A DNA stretch of 64,000 bases from Aquisphaera giovannonii (lineage in GTDB: Bacteria > Planctomycetota > Planctomycetia > Isosphaerales > Isosphaeraceae), in assembly GCF_008087625.1 (NCBI RefSeq), contig NZ_CP042997.1, positions 4,960,001-5,024,000 on the forward strand, written 5' to 3'. The position numbers and the translations under genes were made by a program. Below are positions 16,957-25,567 of the stretch, piece after piece; the first letter of the stretch is position 1; each line of letters begins with the position of its first letter. The notes beneath the pieces were generated by a model that was given only the letters and a program-made list of their open reading frames with translations, was not told the DNA's origin and did no database searches.

Positions 16957-18945
16957 CTACCGGAACCGCACGATCGGCTGGTCGACGGCCAGGCTGTCGC
17001 CCGGCTTCGCCAGGACCTCGGCGACGACGCAGTCGGTCTCGGCGCGGAGGATGTTCTGCATCTTCATCGCCTCGATGACGGCGAGGTTCTCGCCGGCGCG
17101 GACCTCCTGGCCGGCCCTGGCGCCGAGCTGGGTGAGGAGGCCCGGCATGGGGGAGAGCAGGAACTTGGAGAGGTCCGGCGGCGGCTTCTCGGGCATCAGG
17201 GCCAGCAGCTCCGCGGCGCGGCCGGTCATGACGACGGCGTCCGCCTGCGTCCCCCAGTGGTAGACGCGGTACTTCAGCCCCATCCGCTCGACCTGCATGC
17301 AGATCGGCACGCCGTCCCAGGTGCCGCGGAGGAGCAGGTCGCCGAGCCTCCAGTCGGTCCGCAGGGCGTGGTCCCGGCCGCCGTGGCGGACGTCGCAGCC
17401 GCCGGGGACGAGGTGCACCTCCAGGTGGTAGCGCTTGCCCTGCATGAGCACGACCCACGCCGGGCCGACCCGGCGCTCGTGGCCCTTCATCTGGCCGGTC
17501 GTCCGCACGGCGCGGTGGATGTAACGGCGGCGGGCGTACGCGGCCGCGGCCGCCAGCAGCAGCGGGTTCTCGTGCTCGAGCGCCGCCGGGGAGAAGCCCC
17601 CGGGGAACTCCTCGGCGATGAAGCCGGTGTTGAACCGGGCGGAGGCGAACCGCGGGTGCCTGGTGAGCGCCGCCTGGAACGCCAGGTTGGACGAGATCCC
17701 GCGGATCACGAACGCGTTCAGCGCGGCCTGCATCCTCGCGATGGCGCGGGCGCGGTCCGGCCCGTGGACGATCAGCTTGGCGATCATCGAGTCGTAGTGC
17801 ATCGAGATCTCGTCCCCCTCGAAGACCCCGGTGTCCACGCGGACGGCGCCGGGCTCCTCCTCCGGCGGCAGGAAGCGGACGAGCCGGCCGGTGGAGGGGA
17901 GGAAGTTGCGGAACGGATCCTCGGCGTTGATCCGGCACTCGATCGCCCAGCCGTCGCGGCGGACCTCCTCCTGCCTGAAGGGGAGCCGCTCCCCGGCGGC
18001 GACGCGGATCATCAGCTCGACGAGGTCCAGCCCGGTGATCATCTCGGTGACCGGGTGCTCGACCTGGAGCCGGGTGTTCATCTCCAGGAAGTAGAAGCTC
18101 CTATCCTTGCCGACGACGAACTCCACGGTGCCGGCCGACTGATACCGGACGGCCTTCGCCAGCGCCACGGCCTGCTCGCCCATCGCCCGGCGGGTCTCGT
18201 CGTCGAGGAACGGGGAGGGGGCCTCCTCGATGACCTTCTGGTGCCGCCGCTGGAGGGAGCACTCGCGCTCCCACAGGTAGACGACCTCGCCGAAGGCGTC
18301 GCCCAGGACCTGGATCTCGATGTGCCGGGGCTCCTCGACGAACTTCTCGATGAAGACCCGATCGTCGCCGAAGGCGTTCTTCGCCTCGGCGCGGCAGGAC
18401 TCGAAGCCCTCGGCCGCCTCGCGGTCGTCGCGGGCCACCCGCAGGCCGCGCCCGCCGCCGCCGGCGGAGGCCTTGATCATCACCGGGTAGCCGACCTCGC
18501 GCGCGACCTGGACGGCCTGGGCCGCGGACTCGATCGGGTCGTTGAAGCCCGGGATCGTGCTGACCCCCGCGTCCCTCGCCAGCTTCTTGGAGGCGATCTT
18601 GTCGCCCATCGCGGCGATGGAATGCGGCTTCGGGCCGATGAAGACGACCCCCGCGTCCTCGAGCCGACGGGCGAACTCCTCCTTCTCGGAGAGGAAGCCG
18701 TAGCCGGGGTGGACGGCCTGGGCGCCGGCCCCCTCGCAGGCGGCGAGGATCCGGTCGATGTCCAGGTACGACTCCCGCGACGGCGGGGGGCCGATGCAGA
18801 TGGCCTCGTCGGCGAGGTCGACGTGGCGGGCGTTCCGGTCGGCATCCGAGTACACGGCGACCGTGCGGATGCCCATCGCCCGCGCCGTCCGGATCACGCG
18901 GCAGGCGATCTCGCCCCGGTTGGCGATCAGGATCTTCTGGAACAT
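16957..18945 (-). CDS. pccA: Acetyl/propionyl-CoA carboxylase alpha subunit (biotin carboxylase + BCCP)
   Basis: A 662-residue biotin-dependent carboxylase subunit. The N-terminal biotin carboxylase starts FQKILIANRGEIACRVIRTA and contains the ATP-grasp glycine loop (KASAGGGGRGLR), EKFVEEPRHIE and the active-site MNTRLQVEHPVTE. A linker (BT-type) domain follows at about 470-590, then the biotinyl domain with EAMKMQNIL, biotin-accepting Lys628, 34 residues from the end as is usual. It carboxylates biotin with bicarbonate and ATP. Together with the beta subunit just upstream (43 bases between) it forms an acyl-CoA carboxylase, most likely propionyl-CoA carboxylase making methylmalonyl-CoA. Acetyl-CoA or methylcrotonyl-CoA remain possible. 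MeaB nearby favours propionyl-CoA. Confidence 0.88.
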   Translation of the reverse strand: MFQKILIANRGEIACRVIRTARAMGIRTVAVYSDADRNARHVDLADEAICIGPPPSRESYLDIDRILAACEGAGAQAVHPGYGFLSEKEEFARRLEDAGVVFIGPKPHSIAAMGDKIASKKLARDAGVSTIPGFNDPIESAAQAVQVAREVGYPVMIKASAGGGGRGLRVARDDREAAEGFESCRAEAKNAFGDDRVFIEKFVEEPRHIEIQVLGDAFGEVVYLWERECSLQRRHQKVIEEAPSPFLDDETRRAMGEQAVALAKAVRYQSAGTVEFVVGKDRSFYFLEMNTRLQVEHPVTEMITGLDLVELMIRVAAGERLPFRQEEVRRDGWAIECRINAEDPFRNFLPSTGRLVRFLPPEEEPGAVRVDTGVFEGDEISMHYDSMIAKLIVHGPDRARAIARMQAALNAFVIRGISSNLAFQAALTRHPRFASARFNTGFIAEEFPGGFSPAALEHENPLLLAAAAAYARRRYIHRAVRTTGQMKGHERRVGPAWVVLMQGKRYHLEVHLVPGGCDVRHGGRDHALRTDWRLGDLLLRGTWDGVPICMQVERMGLKYRVYHWGTQADAVVMTGRAAELLALMPEKPPPDLSKFLLSPMPGLLTQLGARAGQEVRAGENLAVIEAMKMQNILRAETDCVVAEVLAKPGDSLAVDQPIVRFR

Positions 18946-18988
18946 GGCGGCCTCGGATCTCGCGGGGCTCCCCGCGTTCTGTCTCGCG

Positions 18989-20521
18989 TCAGAGCGGGAT
19001 GTTGCCGTGCTTGCGCCAGGGGTTCTCGAGCTGCTTGTGGCGGAGCATCGCCAGCGACCGGCAGATCCGCTTGCGGGTCTCGTGGGGCATGATCACGTCG
19101 TCGATGAAGCCCCGGTGGCCGGCGATGAACGGGTTGGCGAACTTCTCCTTGTATTCCTTCTCACGCGCCGCGATCCGCCCCGGGTCGCTTTTCTCCTCGC
19201 GGAAGATGATCTCCACGGCGCCCTTCGGGCCCATGACGGCGATCTCGGCGGAGGGCCAGGCGAAGTTGACGTCGCCTCGCAGGTGCTTGGACGACATGAC
19301 GTCGTAGGCGCCGCCGTAGGCCTTGCGGGTGATCACCGTCACCTTGGGCACGGTGCACTCGGCGTAGGCGTAGAGCAGCTTGGCCCCGTGCTTGATGATC
19401 CCGCCGTACTCCTGCGCCGTGCCCGGCATGAAGCCCGGCACGTCCACGAAGGTGACGATCGGGATGTTGAACGCGTCGCAGAAGCGGACGAACCGCGCCG
19501 CCTTGATGGCGCTCTTGATGTCCAGGCAGCCGGCCAGGACCAGCGGCTGGTTGGCGACGAAGCCGACGGACTCGCCGTCCATCCGCCCGAAGCCGATGAC
19601 GATGTTCCTCGCGTGGTCGGGCATCAGCTCGAAGAAGTCGCGCTCGTCCACGACCTTGGCGATCAGCTCCTTGATGTCGTACGGCTTGTTGGGGCTCTCG
19701 GGCACGAGGGTGTCCAGCGACATCTCGATGCGGTCGGGCGTGTCCTCCGTGGGGACCGTCGGCGGCTTCGCCTTGTTGCAGGAGGGGAGGAAGCCCAGGA
19801 GCCGCCGGGTCATCATCAGGGCCTCGACGTCGTTCTCGAACGCGAGGTCCGCGACGCCCGACCGCGACGAGTGGGTGACCGCGCCGCCGAGCTCCTCCGC
19901 GGTGACCTCCTCGTGCGTGACCGTCCTCACGACCTCCGGGCCGGTCACGAACATGTAGGAGGAGTCCTTCACCATGAAGATGAAGTCGGTCATCGCCGGC
20001 GAGTACACCGCGCCGCCGGCGCACGGGCCCATGATCAGGGAGACCTGGGGGATCACCCCGGAGGCCAGGACGTTGCGCTGGAAGACGTCGGCGTAGCCGC
20101 CGAGCGAGGCGACGCCCTCCTGGATCCGCGCCCCGCCGGAGTCGTTCAGGCCGATCACCGGCGCGCCGACCTTCATGGCGTGGTCCATGATCTTGCAGAT
20201 CTTCTCGGCGTGGGCCTCCGAGAGCGAGCCGCCGAAGACGGTGAAGTCCTGGCTGAAGACGAACATGACGCGGCCGTTGACGGTTCCGTAGCCGGTGACG
20301 ACGCCGTCGCCGGGCACCGACTGGCCGGCCATGCCGAAGTCCGTGCAGCGGTGGCCCTTGAACATGTCCCATTCTTCGAACGAGCCGGGGTCCAGCAGCA
20401 GCTCGATCCGCTCGCGGGCGGTGAGCTTCCCCTTGGCGTGCTGGGCGGCGATCCGCTTCTCCCCGCCCCCCAGCCGGGCCGCGGCCCGCTTCTCGTCAAG
20501 CTGTCGGATGATGTCGTACAT
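18989..20521 (-). CDS. pccB: Acyl-CoA (propionyl-CoA) carboxylase beta subunit
   Basis: A 510-residue carboxyltransferase of the crotonase superfamily that moves CO2 from carboxybiotin to the acyl-CoA. Seen: the N-terminal [20 protein letters not shown], the oxyanion and acyl-CoA region [20 protein letters not shown], the biotin-binding half with [20 protein letters not shown], and [19 protein letters not shown]. The length matches PccB. I chose ATG 20521 because GAGG precedes it by 6 bases and homology starts there; the frame is open much further upstream, but that part is repeat DNA. It is the first gene of a two-gene unit with the alpha subunit. The product should be cytoplasmic, forming an alpha6beta6-type complex. 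Confidence 0.9.
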   Translation of the reverse strand: MYDIIRQLDEKRAAARLGGGEKRIAAQHAKGKLTARERIELLLDPGSFEEWDMFKGHRCTDFGMAGQSVPGDGVVTGYGTVNGRVMFVFSQDFTVFGGSLSEAHAEKICKIMDHAMKVGAPVIGLNDSGGARIQEGVASLGGYADVFQRNVLASGVIPQVSLIMGPCAGGAVYSPAMTDFIFMVKDSSYMFVTGPEVVRTVTHEEVTAEELGGAVTHSSRSGVADLAFENDVEALMMTRRLLGFLPSCNKAKPPTVPTEDTPDRIEMSLDTLVPESPNKPYDIKELIAKVVDERDFFELMPDHARNIVIGFGRMDGESVGFVANQPLVLAGCLDIKSAIKAARFVRFCDAFNIPIVTFVDVPGFMPGTAQEYGGIIKHGAKLLYAYAECTVPKVTVITRKAYGGAYDVMSSKHLRGDVNFAWPSAEIAVMGPKGAVEIIFREEKSDPGRIAAREKEYKEKFANPFIAGHRGFIDDVIMPHETRKRICRSLAMLRHKQLENPWRKHGNIPL

Positions 20522-20670
20522 GGGCACCTCGGCGAGTCGGGATGACTTCGGAACCGGGTCCTGGACCGCGGGCGGCGGAGGTTGGCAGCGCCCGCCCGGG
20601 CCGCGCGGCGTGGAGGTGCGGGCGGGCGAACGGCCGTCCCATCTGTCGGGCGAGGGACGGAGGCAGTACG

Positions 20671-20791
20671 TCCGGGTGGCCGTGGTGGAGCGCGGCGACA
20701 CCGCGGGATCGCGGTGTCGGGAGGAAGGGCCTCGACGCGGCCAATGGCTTGCGTACCGTGGTGCCGCTGCGCTCCACCACGGCCACCCGGA
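20671..20791. repeat. Inverted-repeat element (GTGGCTGTGGCGG family), 23-base perfect arms
   Basis: The arms TCCGGGTGGCCGTGGTGGAG(CGC) at 20671-20693 and 20769-20791 are perfect complements, 75 bases apart. Just inside the left arm is a second perfect hairpin, CGACACCGCG (20696-20705) pairing with 20710-20719. It is related to the pair at 5802-6091. It lies in the 830-base spacer between the pccB and meaB genes. Confidence 0.72.
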
Positions 20792-20868
20792 GTTTCTCGC
20801 GCAAGGGCCATCCCGCATACCCGGGGCGGTTGCCCCCTTTTCCCGGTGCTCTGTCACGGTCTGATTTT

Positions 20869-20927
20869 CGGGAGGGCGAGGCTCCCGCCGAGCGCCCACG
20901 CGGCTCGGCGGGAGCCTCGCCCTCCCG
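20869..20927. repeat. Large perfect hairpin, 25-bp stem
   Basis: CGGGAGGGCGAGGCTCCCGC and on (20869-20893) pairs perfectly with 20903-20927 around a 9-base loop (GCCCACGCG). No T-run follows on either strand. The stem is too long and perfect for an ordinary terminator; it looks like a dispersed palindromic repeat. Confidence 0.75.
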
Positions 20928-21049
20928 GGAATGCGACCCGAACTCCAAGGCATGATGAAGCACTAGCCCTCCCTTACAGTGGGGGGAGAGGGCGCGGAGC
21001 GGGTGCCCCACCTCTGCGTCACGACGAGCCCGGTAAGGAGCATCACCAG

Positions 21050-21220
21050 ATCCACTTCCCCCCTTACCAAGGGGGGATACAGGGGGGTGATTTCGACGGC
21101 CGCGGCCCGAGCAATCCACCCCCTCCAACTCCCCCTTGGTAAGGGGGAGAACCGGACTCGATCGCCCCGGCGTGCGAGAGGCACCCCCTGCAACTCCCCC
21201 TTGGTAAAGGGGAGAGCCCG
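21050..21220. repeat. Three palindromic repeats (CCCCCTTACCAAGGGGG family)
   Basis: Three copies of the palindrome family also seen at 2310-2575, here with core CTTACCAAG or CTTGGTAAG in place of CTTACGAAG. They lie at about 21056-21076, 21129-21149 and 21196-21216. The change of the central bases is mirrored in both half-sites, so the palindrome is kept. Spacers share CACCCCCTCCAACTCCCCC-like blocks. Nothing else is recognisable between here and the end of meaB. Confidence 0.7.
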
Positions 21221-21353
21221 AGGGTATCCCGAATCGCCATCGGCCCGGGGCGGGCTCGGCGTCTCTCAACAGGCTCAGCCGGAAGGTCGTCACGGTTGCC
21301 CCCGTCCTCGTCAGTCCAGCCTCGCCCGCCCCCGGCGACGCCGCGGGCGCGGG

Positions 21354-22409
21354 CTACATCGCCGTCTCGGCGGCCCTCATCTGCGCCGACGCCGGCGTCG
21401 GCGTCGGCGCGTCCAGGTAGCCCAAAAGCTGGTAGGCCGCGGCGGAGGGGCTCTGCTCGCCGCCGGCCACGGCGGCGACGACCGGGTCCAGGTCGCGCCT
21501 GACGCGCGGGTGCTGGCGGAACCGGGCCCGGAGGCCGCCGTCGATCATCGCCCACATCCAGTCCACGGCCTGGCGCCGCCGCCGGGCCTGGAACTCCCCC
21601 GTCTCGGCCATCACCCTCGCGTACTTCTCGACCTCGGCCCAGAAGGCGTCGATCCCCTTGTTCGTCGCCGCGCTGGCCTCCATGACCGGCGGCCGCCAGT
21701 GGGGCGAGGCGGAGCGGAGCAGGCCCAGCGCCCCGGAGATCTGCCCGCGCGCGATCGCCGCGGCCTTGGGGTCGATGTCGGCCTTGTTGACCACGATGAT
21801 GTCGGCCAGCTCGATGATCCCCTTCTTGATGGCCTGGAGGTCGTCCCCCGCGTTGGGGAGCTGGACCAGGACGAACATGTCCGACATGCCGGCCACGGTC
21901 GTCTCCGACTGGCCGACGCCGACGGTCTCGATCAGGACGACGTCGTAGCCGGCCGCCTCGCAGATCAGCATCGCCTCCCGCGTCTTCTCGGCCACGCCGC
22001 CGAGCGACCCGTGCGACGGCGAGGGCCGGATGAACGCGTCCTTCTCCTGGCAGAGCCGCTCCATCCGCGTCTTGTCGCCCAGGATGGAGCCGCCGGAGAT
22101 CGCGCTGGAGGGGTCCACCGCGAGCACCGCGACCCGCTTCCCCAGGCCGATCAGGTGCACGCCCAGGGCCTCGATGAACGTGGACTTCCCCGCCCCCGGC
22201 GCACCGCTGATCCCCAGCCGGATCGACTTCCCCGTCGAGGGCAGCAGCTTGTCGAGCACCGCGCCGGCGCGGGCCTGGTGGTCGGGGCGGGTGGACTCGG
22301 CCAGGGTGATCGCCTTGGCCAGGGCCCGGGGCTGCCGGGCGAGCACCCCCTCCACCAGCTTCAGGTCGGCGGGCATCAGCAGCGGCTTGCCGGTCGTGAG
22401 GTCTTTCAT
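21354..22409 (-). CDS. meaB: Methylmalonyl-CoA mutase-associated GTPase MeaB
   Basis: A 351-residue P-loop G3E-family GTPase that loads and protects the B12 cofactor of methylmalonyl-CoA mutase. Seen: Walker A in [35 protein letters not shown] (switch region), [10 protein letters not shown] (Walker B/switch II type), VVNKADID (NKxD base recognition). The N-terminus [20 protein letters not shown] and the helical C-terminal arm are standard. I chose ATG 22409 because the frame further upstream is arginine-rich and unlike the family. The carboxylase pair directly downstream makes methylmalonyl-CoA, so the three genes fit one propionyl-CoA to succinyl-CoA route. The mutase itself is not in the window. 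Confidence 0.9.
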   Translation of the reverse strand: MKDLTTGKPLLMPADLKLVEGVLARQPRALAKAITLAESTRPDHQARAGAVLDKLLPSTGKSIRLGISGAPGAGKSTFIEALGVHLIGLGKRVAVLAVDPSSAISGGSILGDKTRMERLCQEKDAFIRPSPSHGSLGGVAEKTREAMLICEAAGYDVVLIETVGVGQSETTVAGMSDMFVLVQLPNAGDDLQAIKKGIIELADIIVVNKADIDPKAAAIARGQISGALGLLRSASPHWRPPVMEASAATNKGIDAFWAEVEKYARVMAETGEFQARRRRQAVDWMWAMIDGGLRARFRQHPRVRRDLDPVVAAVAGGEQSPSAAAYQLLGYLDAPTPTPASAQMRAAETAM

Positions 22410-22744
22410 CGTGCGATGCGGCGCGGTGCATTCCTGCGGGCGTAGAGGGCGTCCGCCCTCCCGGAGAGCTTCGAGACGGACTCCATTATGGAGCCCCCGC
22501 GGGGCCGAAGCCAGCCACCCGTCGTCCCCGCCCCGCGAATCCGCACGGGCTGCGAGCCGCGCGCCGCGGCCGCCGCGGGGCCGATCCGCGCCGGCGGTGA
22601 GAGGACGCAACGCGTCGCGGATCGGCTGGGCGGCCGGGAAGCCGGCATGCTAGAATGCGGCCCCGGCCCGGAGCCCGGCCGCGACCGGAGAGGCCCGCCC
22701 GGCGACCAGGTCGCCCCCCCTCCCAGGACACGAGAACCGAGCCC
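22410..22744. other. Divergent spacer between meaB and the glycosyltransferase
   Basis: About 335 bases with no gene I can support. It contains a 13-base palindrome CTCCATTATGGAG at 22481-22493; the minus-strand CATAAT inside it could be the -10 box of meaB, but I see no matching -35. The rightward TAGAAT box at 22651 is described separately. Confidence 0.4.
22648..22656 (+). promoter_or_regulatory. Extended -10 box before the glycosyltransferase gene
   Basis: TGCTAGAAT: an extended -10 (TGn) with TAGAAT at 22651-22656, about 90 bases before ATG 22745. There is no good -35 at the right distance, which an extended -10 can compensate for. Confidence 0.4.
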
Positions 22745-24055
22745 ATGATCCCAGACGCCGCCCGCGATCACGCCGCCCCGCCGGAGGCCCCGGACGGGGC
22801 GGATCGGGCCCCTCGAGTCCTGATCGTCGGCGAGAACGCGTCGGCCCGCTTCGGGGGGGAGGCGGTGCTCCCCTGGCATTACTTCCGCCTCCTCCGCAAG
22901 CGGGGCGTCGAGGCGTGGCTGCTCGCGCACGACCGCACCCGGAATGAGCTGACCGCGCTCCTGCCGGGCGAGGCCGACCGCATGTCCTTCGTCCCCGACA
23001 CGAAGTTCGACCGGAAGGCCTCCCGGCTCGGCGCGCGGCTCCCGGCGCGGCTGGCCTACGTGACGGTCGGAGGCGCCGCCCGGCTGAAGTCCCAGCTCCT
23101 CGCGCGCACGATGGCGAGGCGGCTCGTCCGCGAGCATCGCATCGACGTCATCCACGAGCCGATCCCGGTCGGCCCGCGCATCGTGTCGGTCCTGCACGAC
23201 ATGGGCGCGCCGGTGGTGATCGGGCCCATGAACGGCAACATGAGCTTCCCCCCGGGCTTCGGCTACAAGGACCGGGCCTACGGCCTGATGCGCAAGGGGA
23301 CCAACGCCATGAACCGCCTGTTCCGCGGGAAGCTGAAGGCCGAGGTCCTGCTCGTGGCCAACGAGCGGACGCGGCGGGCCCTCCCCTCGGGCTGCCGCGG
23401 CGAGGTGATCGAGCTGGTCGAGAATGGCGTGGACTTCTCCCTCTGGTCCCCCGCGCCGGAGCGACCGGCGCGGCCCGGGGAGCCCGTCCGCTTCCTCGCG
23501 ATGGGCCGGCTCGTGGACTGGAAGGTCTTCGACGTGGCGCTCGACGCCCTGGCGAGGGTGCAGGCCCAGCCCCCGCCCACCCTCGACATCCTGGGCCGTG
23601 GCCCCATGCGGGAGCCCCTGGAGCAGCACGCGGCCCGCCTCGGCCTGGGCGACCGGGTGCGGTTCCTGGGCTGGAAGTCCCAGGAGGAATGCTCGCGGAT
23701 CCTCCCCGAATACGACGCCCTGATCCACCCCGCGATCTACGAGTGCGGCGGCGCCGTGGTCCTGGAGGCCATGGCCAGCGGCCTGACGGCCGTCGTGGCC
23801 GACTGGGGCGGCCCTGCCGACTACCTGGACCCCGGCTGCGGCTTCCTCATCCCCCCCACCTCCCGCGAGGACCTCGTCGACGGCTTCGTCGACGCGATGA
23901 CCCGGCTGGCCCTCGACCCGGAGCTCCGCCGCCGCCTCGGCCGCGCCGCCCTGCAGAAGGTCCGCGAGCGGTTCGATTGGGAGGCGAAGATCGACGCGAT
24001 CCTCGACGTCTACGGCCACGCCATGGCGGCCAGGCGCCGGACGTCCGCCTCCTGA
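22745..24055 (+). CDS. Glycosyltransferase family 4 protein
   Basis: A 436-residue GT-B fold enzyme. The N-terminal half begins VLIVGENASARFGGEAVLPW and contains the acceptor-side motifs. The C-terminal half has the nucleotide-sugar site: VENGVDFSLWSP, FLAMGRLVDWKVFDVALDAL, and the E-x7-E motif in IYECGGAVVLEAMASG (Glu333 and Glu341). It transfers a hexose or similar sugar from an NDP-sugar, probably to a cell-surface glycan or lipid; the donor cannot be read from the sequence. It has no signal peptide or membrane helix and is likely a peripheral cytoplasmic protein. It stands alone, converging on the DUF1501 gene with 24 bases between. Confidence 0.88.
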   Translation: MIPDAARDHAAPPEAPDGADRAPRVLIVGENASARFGGEAVLPWHYFRLLRKRGVEAWLLAHDRTRNELTALLPGEADRMSFVPDTKFDRKASRLGARLPARLAYVTVGGAARLKSQLLARTMARRLVREHRIDVIHEPIPVGPRIVSVLHDMGAPVVIGPMNGNMSFPPGFGYKDRAYGLMRKGTNAMNRLFRGKLKAEVLLVANERTRRALPSGCRGEVIELVENGVDFSLWSPAPERPARPGEPVRFLAMGRLVDWKVFDVALDALARVQAQPPPTLDILGRGPMREPLEQHAARLGLGDRVRFLGWKSQEECSRILPEYDALIHPAIYECGGAVVLEAMASGLTAVVADWGGPADYLDPGCGFLIPPTSREDLVDGFVDAMTRLALDPELRRRLGRAALQKVRERFDWEAKIDAILDVYGHAMAARRRTSAS

Positions 24056-24079
24056 GCGGGGTTCCCTCGAGGGGCCGGC

Positions 24080-25525
24080 TCAGGCGCGGAGGATCGACTC
24101 GGAGACGACCCCCTCGTTCTGGGTGGCGCGCTCCGGCCGGCCCTTGTGGAGGTAGACGAGCCGGGAATGGTCCGCGCCCATCAGGTGCAGGATCGTGGCG
24201 TGCAGGTCGTGGACGTGGAGCCGGTCCTCGACGGCGTGCAGGCCGACCTCGTCGGTCGCGCCCACGGTGCGGCCCCCCCGCAGGCCGGCTCCGGCCATCC
24301 ACATGGTGAAGCCGTAGGGGTTGTGGTCGCGGCCGTCCCCCTTCTCCGACATCGGGGTGCGGCCGAACTCGCCGCCCCAGACGACGAGCGTCTGGTCCAA
24401 AAGGCCCCGGCGCTTCAGGTCCCTCAGCAGGCCGGCGACGGGCCGGTCCATCGACCGGCAGAGCTCGGCGTGGTTCTTCTCGATGCCCGAGTGGGCGTCC
24501 CACTTCGCCCCGGCACCATGGTAGAGCTGGACGAAGCGGACCCCGCGCTCGACCAGCCGGCGGGCCAGCAGGCAGTTGCGGGCGAACGCGGAGGTCTCCT
24601 TCCGGTCCAGGCCGTAGAGCGACCTCGTCTCCTCGGACTCGTCCGCGAGGTCCACCGCGCCCGGGGCCTCGGCCTGCATCCGGAAGGCCAGCTCGTAGGC
24701 GCGGATCCGGGCGTCGAGCTCGGTCTGGTCGGGGTGCCTCTCGGCGTGGCGGGCGTTGAGCCGGCCGAGGAACGCGAGCTTGCCGCGCTGGCGGGCCTCG
24801 CCGACGTCCCCGGGGGTGCTCAGGTTCGGGATCAGCTCGCGCGAGCCGCTGCCCAGTCGGATCCCCTGGTGAGTCGCCGGCATGAAGCCCGAGCCCCAGT
24901 TGCGCGGGCCGCCGGCGACGAGCCCGTTGCTGTCCTGGAGCACGACGTAGCAGGGCAGGTCGCGGTTCTCGGTCCCCAGGCCGTAGCTGACCCAGCTCCC
25001 CAGCGAGGGCCGCCCGGCGAGGATCGAGCCGGTGTTCATCTGGCAGACGCCGCCGACGTGGTTCAGCCCGTTCGACCAGCACGAGCGGATCACGACGAGG
25101 TCGTCGGCGCAGCCGGCCAGGTGGGGCAGCCAGTCGGAGACCCAGAGGCCCCCCTCGCCGTGCCGCGCCCACTTGCGCTGGACGGGCAGGATGGGCGAGC
25201 CGGCCTCGCCCATCGGCGTGATCACCGGCTTGAAGCTGGCCGGCAGCGGCTTGCCCGCCAGCGCGTTGACCAGGGGCTTGGGGTCGAACGTGTCGATGTG
25301 GCTGGGCCCGCCCTCCATGAACAGGAAGATGCAGCTCTTCGCCCGGGCGGGGAGAGTCCACGACGCGCCACCCGCCGCGGGCGTGCCGGCGGGCGTGGTG
25401 GCCGCCAGGAGCGGGCTGTCGCCGAGCATCCCGAGGAGCGCCAGCGAGCCGAAGCCGGCGCCGCCGCGAAGGAGCATCTCGCGGCGGGTGAGCGGGACTT
25501 CCGCGTGCGGAATCGGGTCGTTCAT
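24080..25525 (-). CDS. DUF1501 family exported protein
   Basis: A 481-residue protein of the sulfatase-like DUF1501 family. The N-terminus has a twin-arginine signal (LTRREMLLRGGAGFGSLALL), so it should be exported folded. Family landmarks are FLFMEGGPSHIDTFDPKP, RSCWSNGLNHVGGVCQMNTG, FVQLYHGAGAKWDAH and VVWGGEFGRTPMSEKGDGRD, with HLMGADHSRLVYLHKGRPER near the end. These resemble the metal-binding blocks of alkaline phosphatase and sulfatase folds, but no activity is proven. It is the second gene of a unit with the PSD1 protein (42 bases between), a pairing found many times in each planctomycete genome and thought to act on complex carbohydrates. Confidence 0.9.
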   Translation of the reverse strand: MNDPIPHAEVPLTRREMLLRGGAGFGSLALLGMLGDSPLLAATTPAGTPAAGGASWTLPARAKSCIFLFMEGGPSHIDTFDPKPLVNALAGKPLPASFKPVITPMGEAGSPILPVQRKWARHGEGGLWVSDWLPHLAGCADDLVVIRSCWSNGLNHVGGVCQMNTGSILAGRPSLGSWVSYGLGTENRDLPCYVVLQDSNGLVAGGPRNWGSGFMPATHQGIRLGSGSRELIPNLSTPGDVGEARQRGKLAFLGRLNARHAERHPDQTELDARIRAYELAFRMQAEAPGAVDLADESEETRSLYGLDRKETSAFARNCLLARRLVERGVRFVQLYHGAGAKWDAHSGIEKNHAELCRSMDRPVAGLLRDLKRRGLLDQTLVVWGGEFGRTPMSEKGDGRDHNPYGFTMWMAGAGLRGGRTVGATDEVGLHAVEDRLHVHDLHATILHLMGADHSRLVYLHKGRPERATQNEGVVSESILRA

Positions 25526-25567
25526 GGTCGGACCTCGGGCCTGGGTGCCCGCCCCGCGAGGAATATC

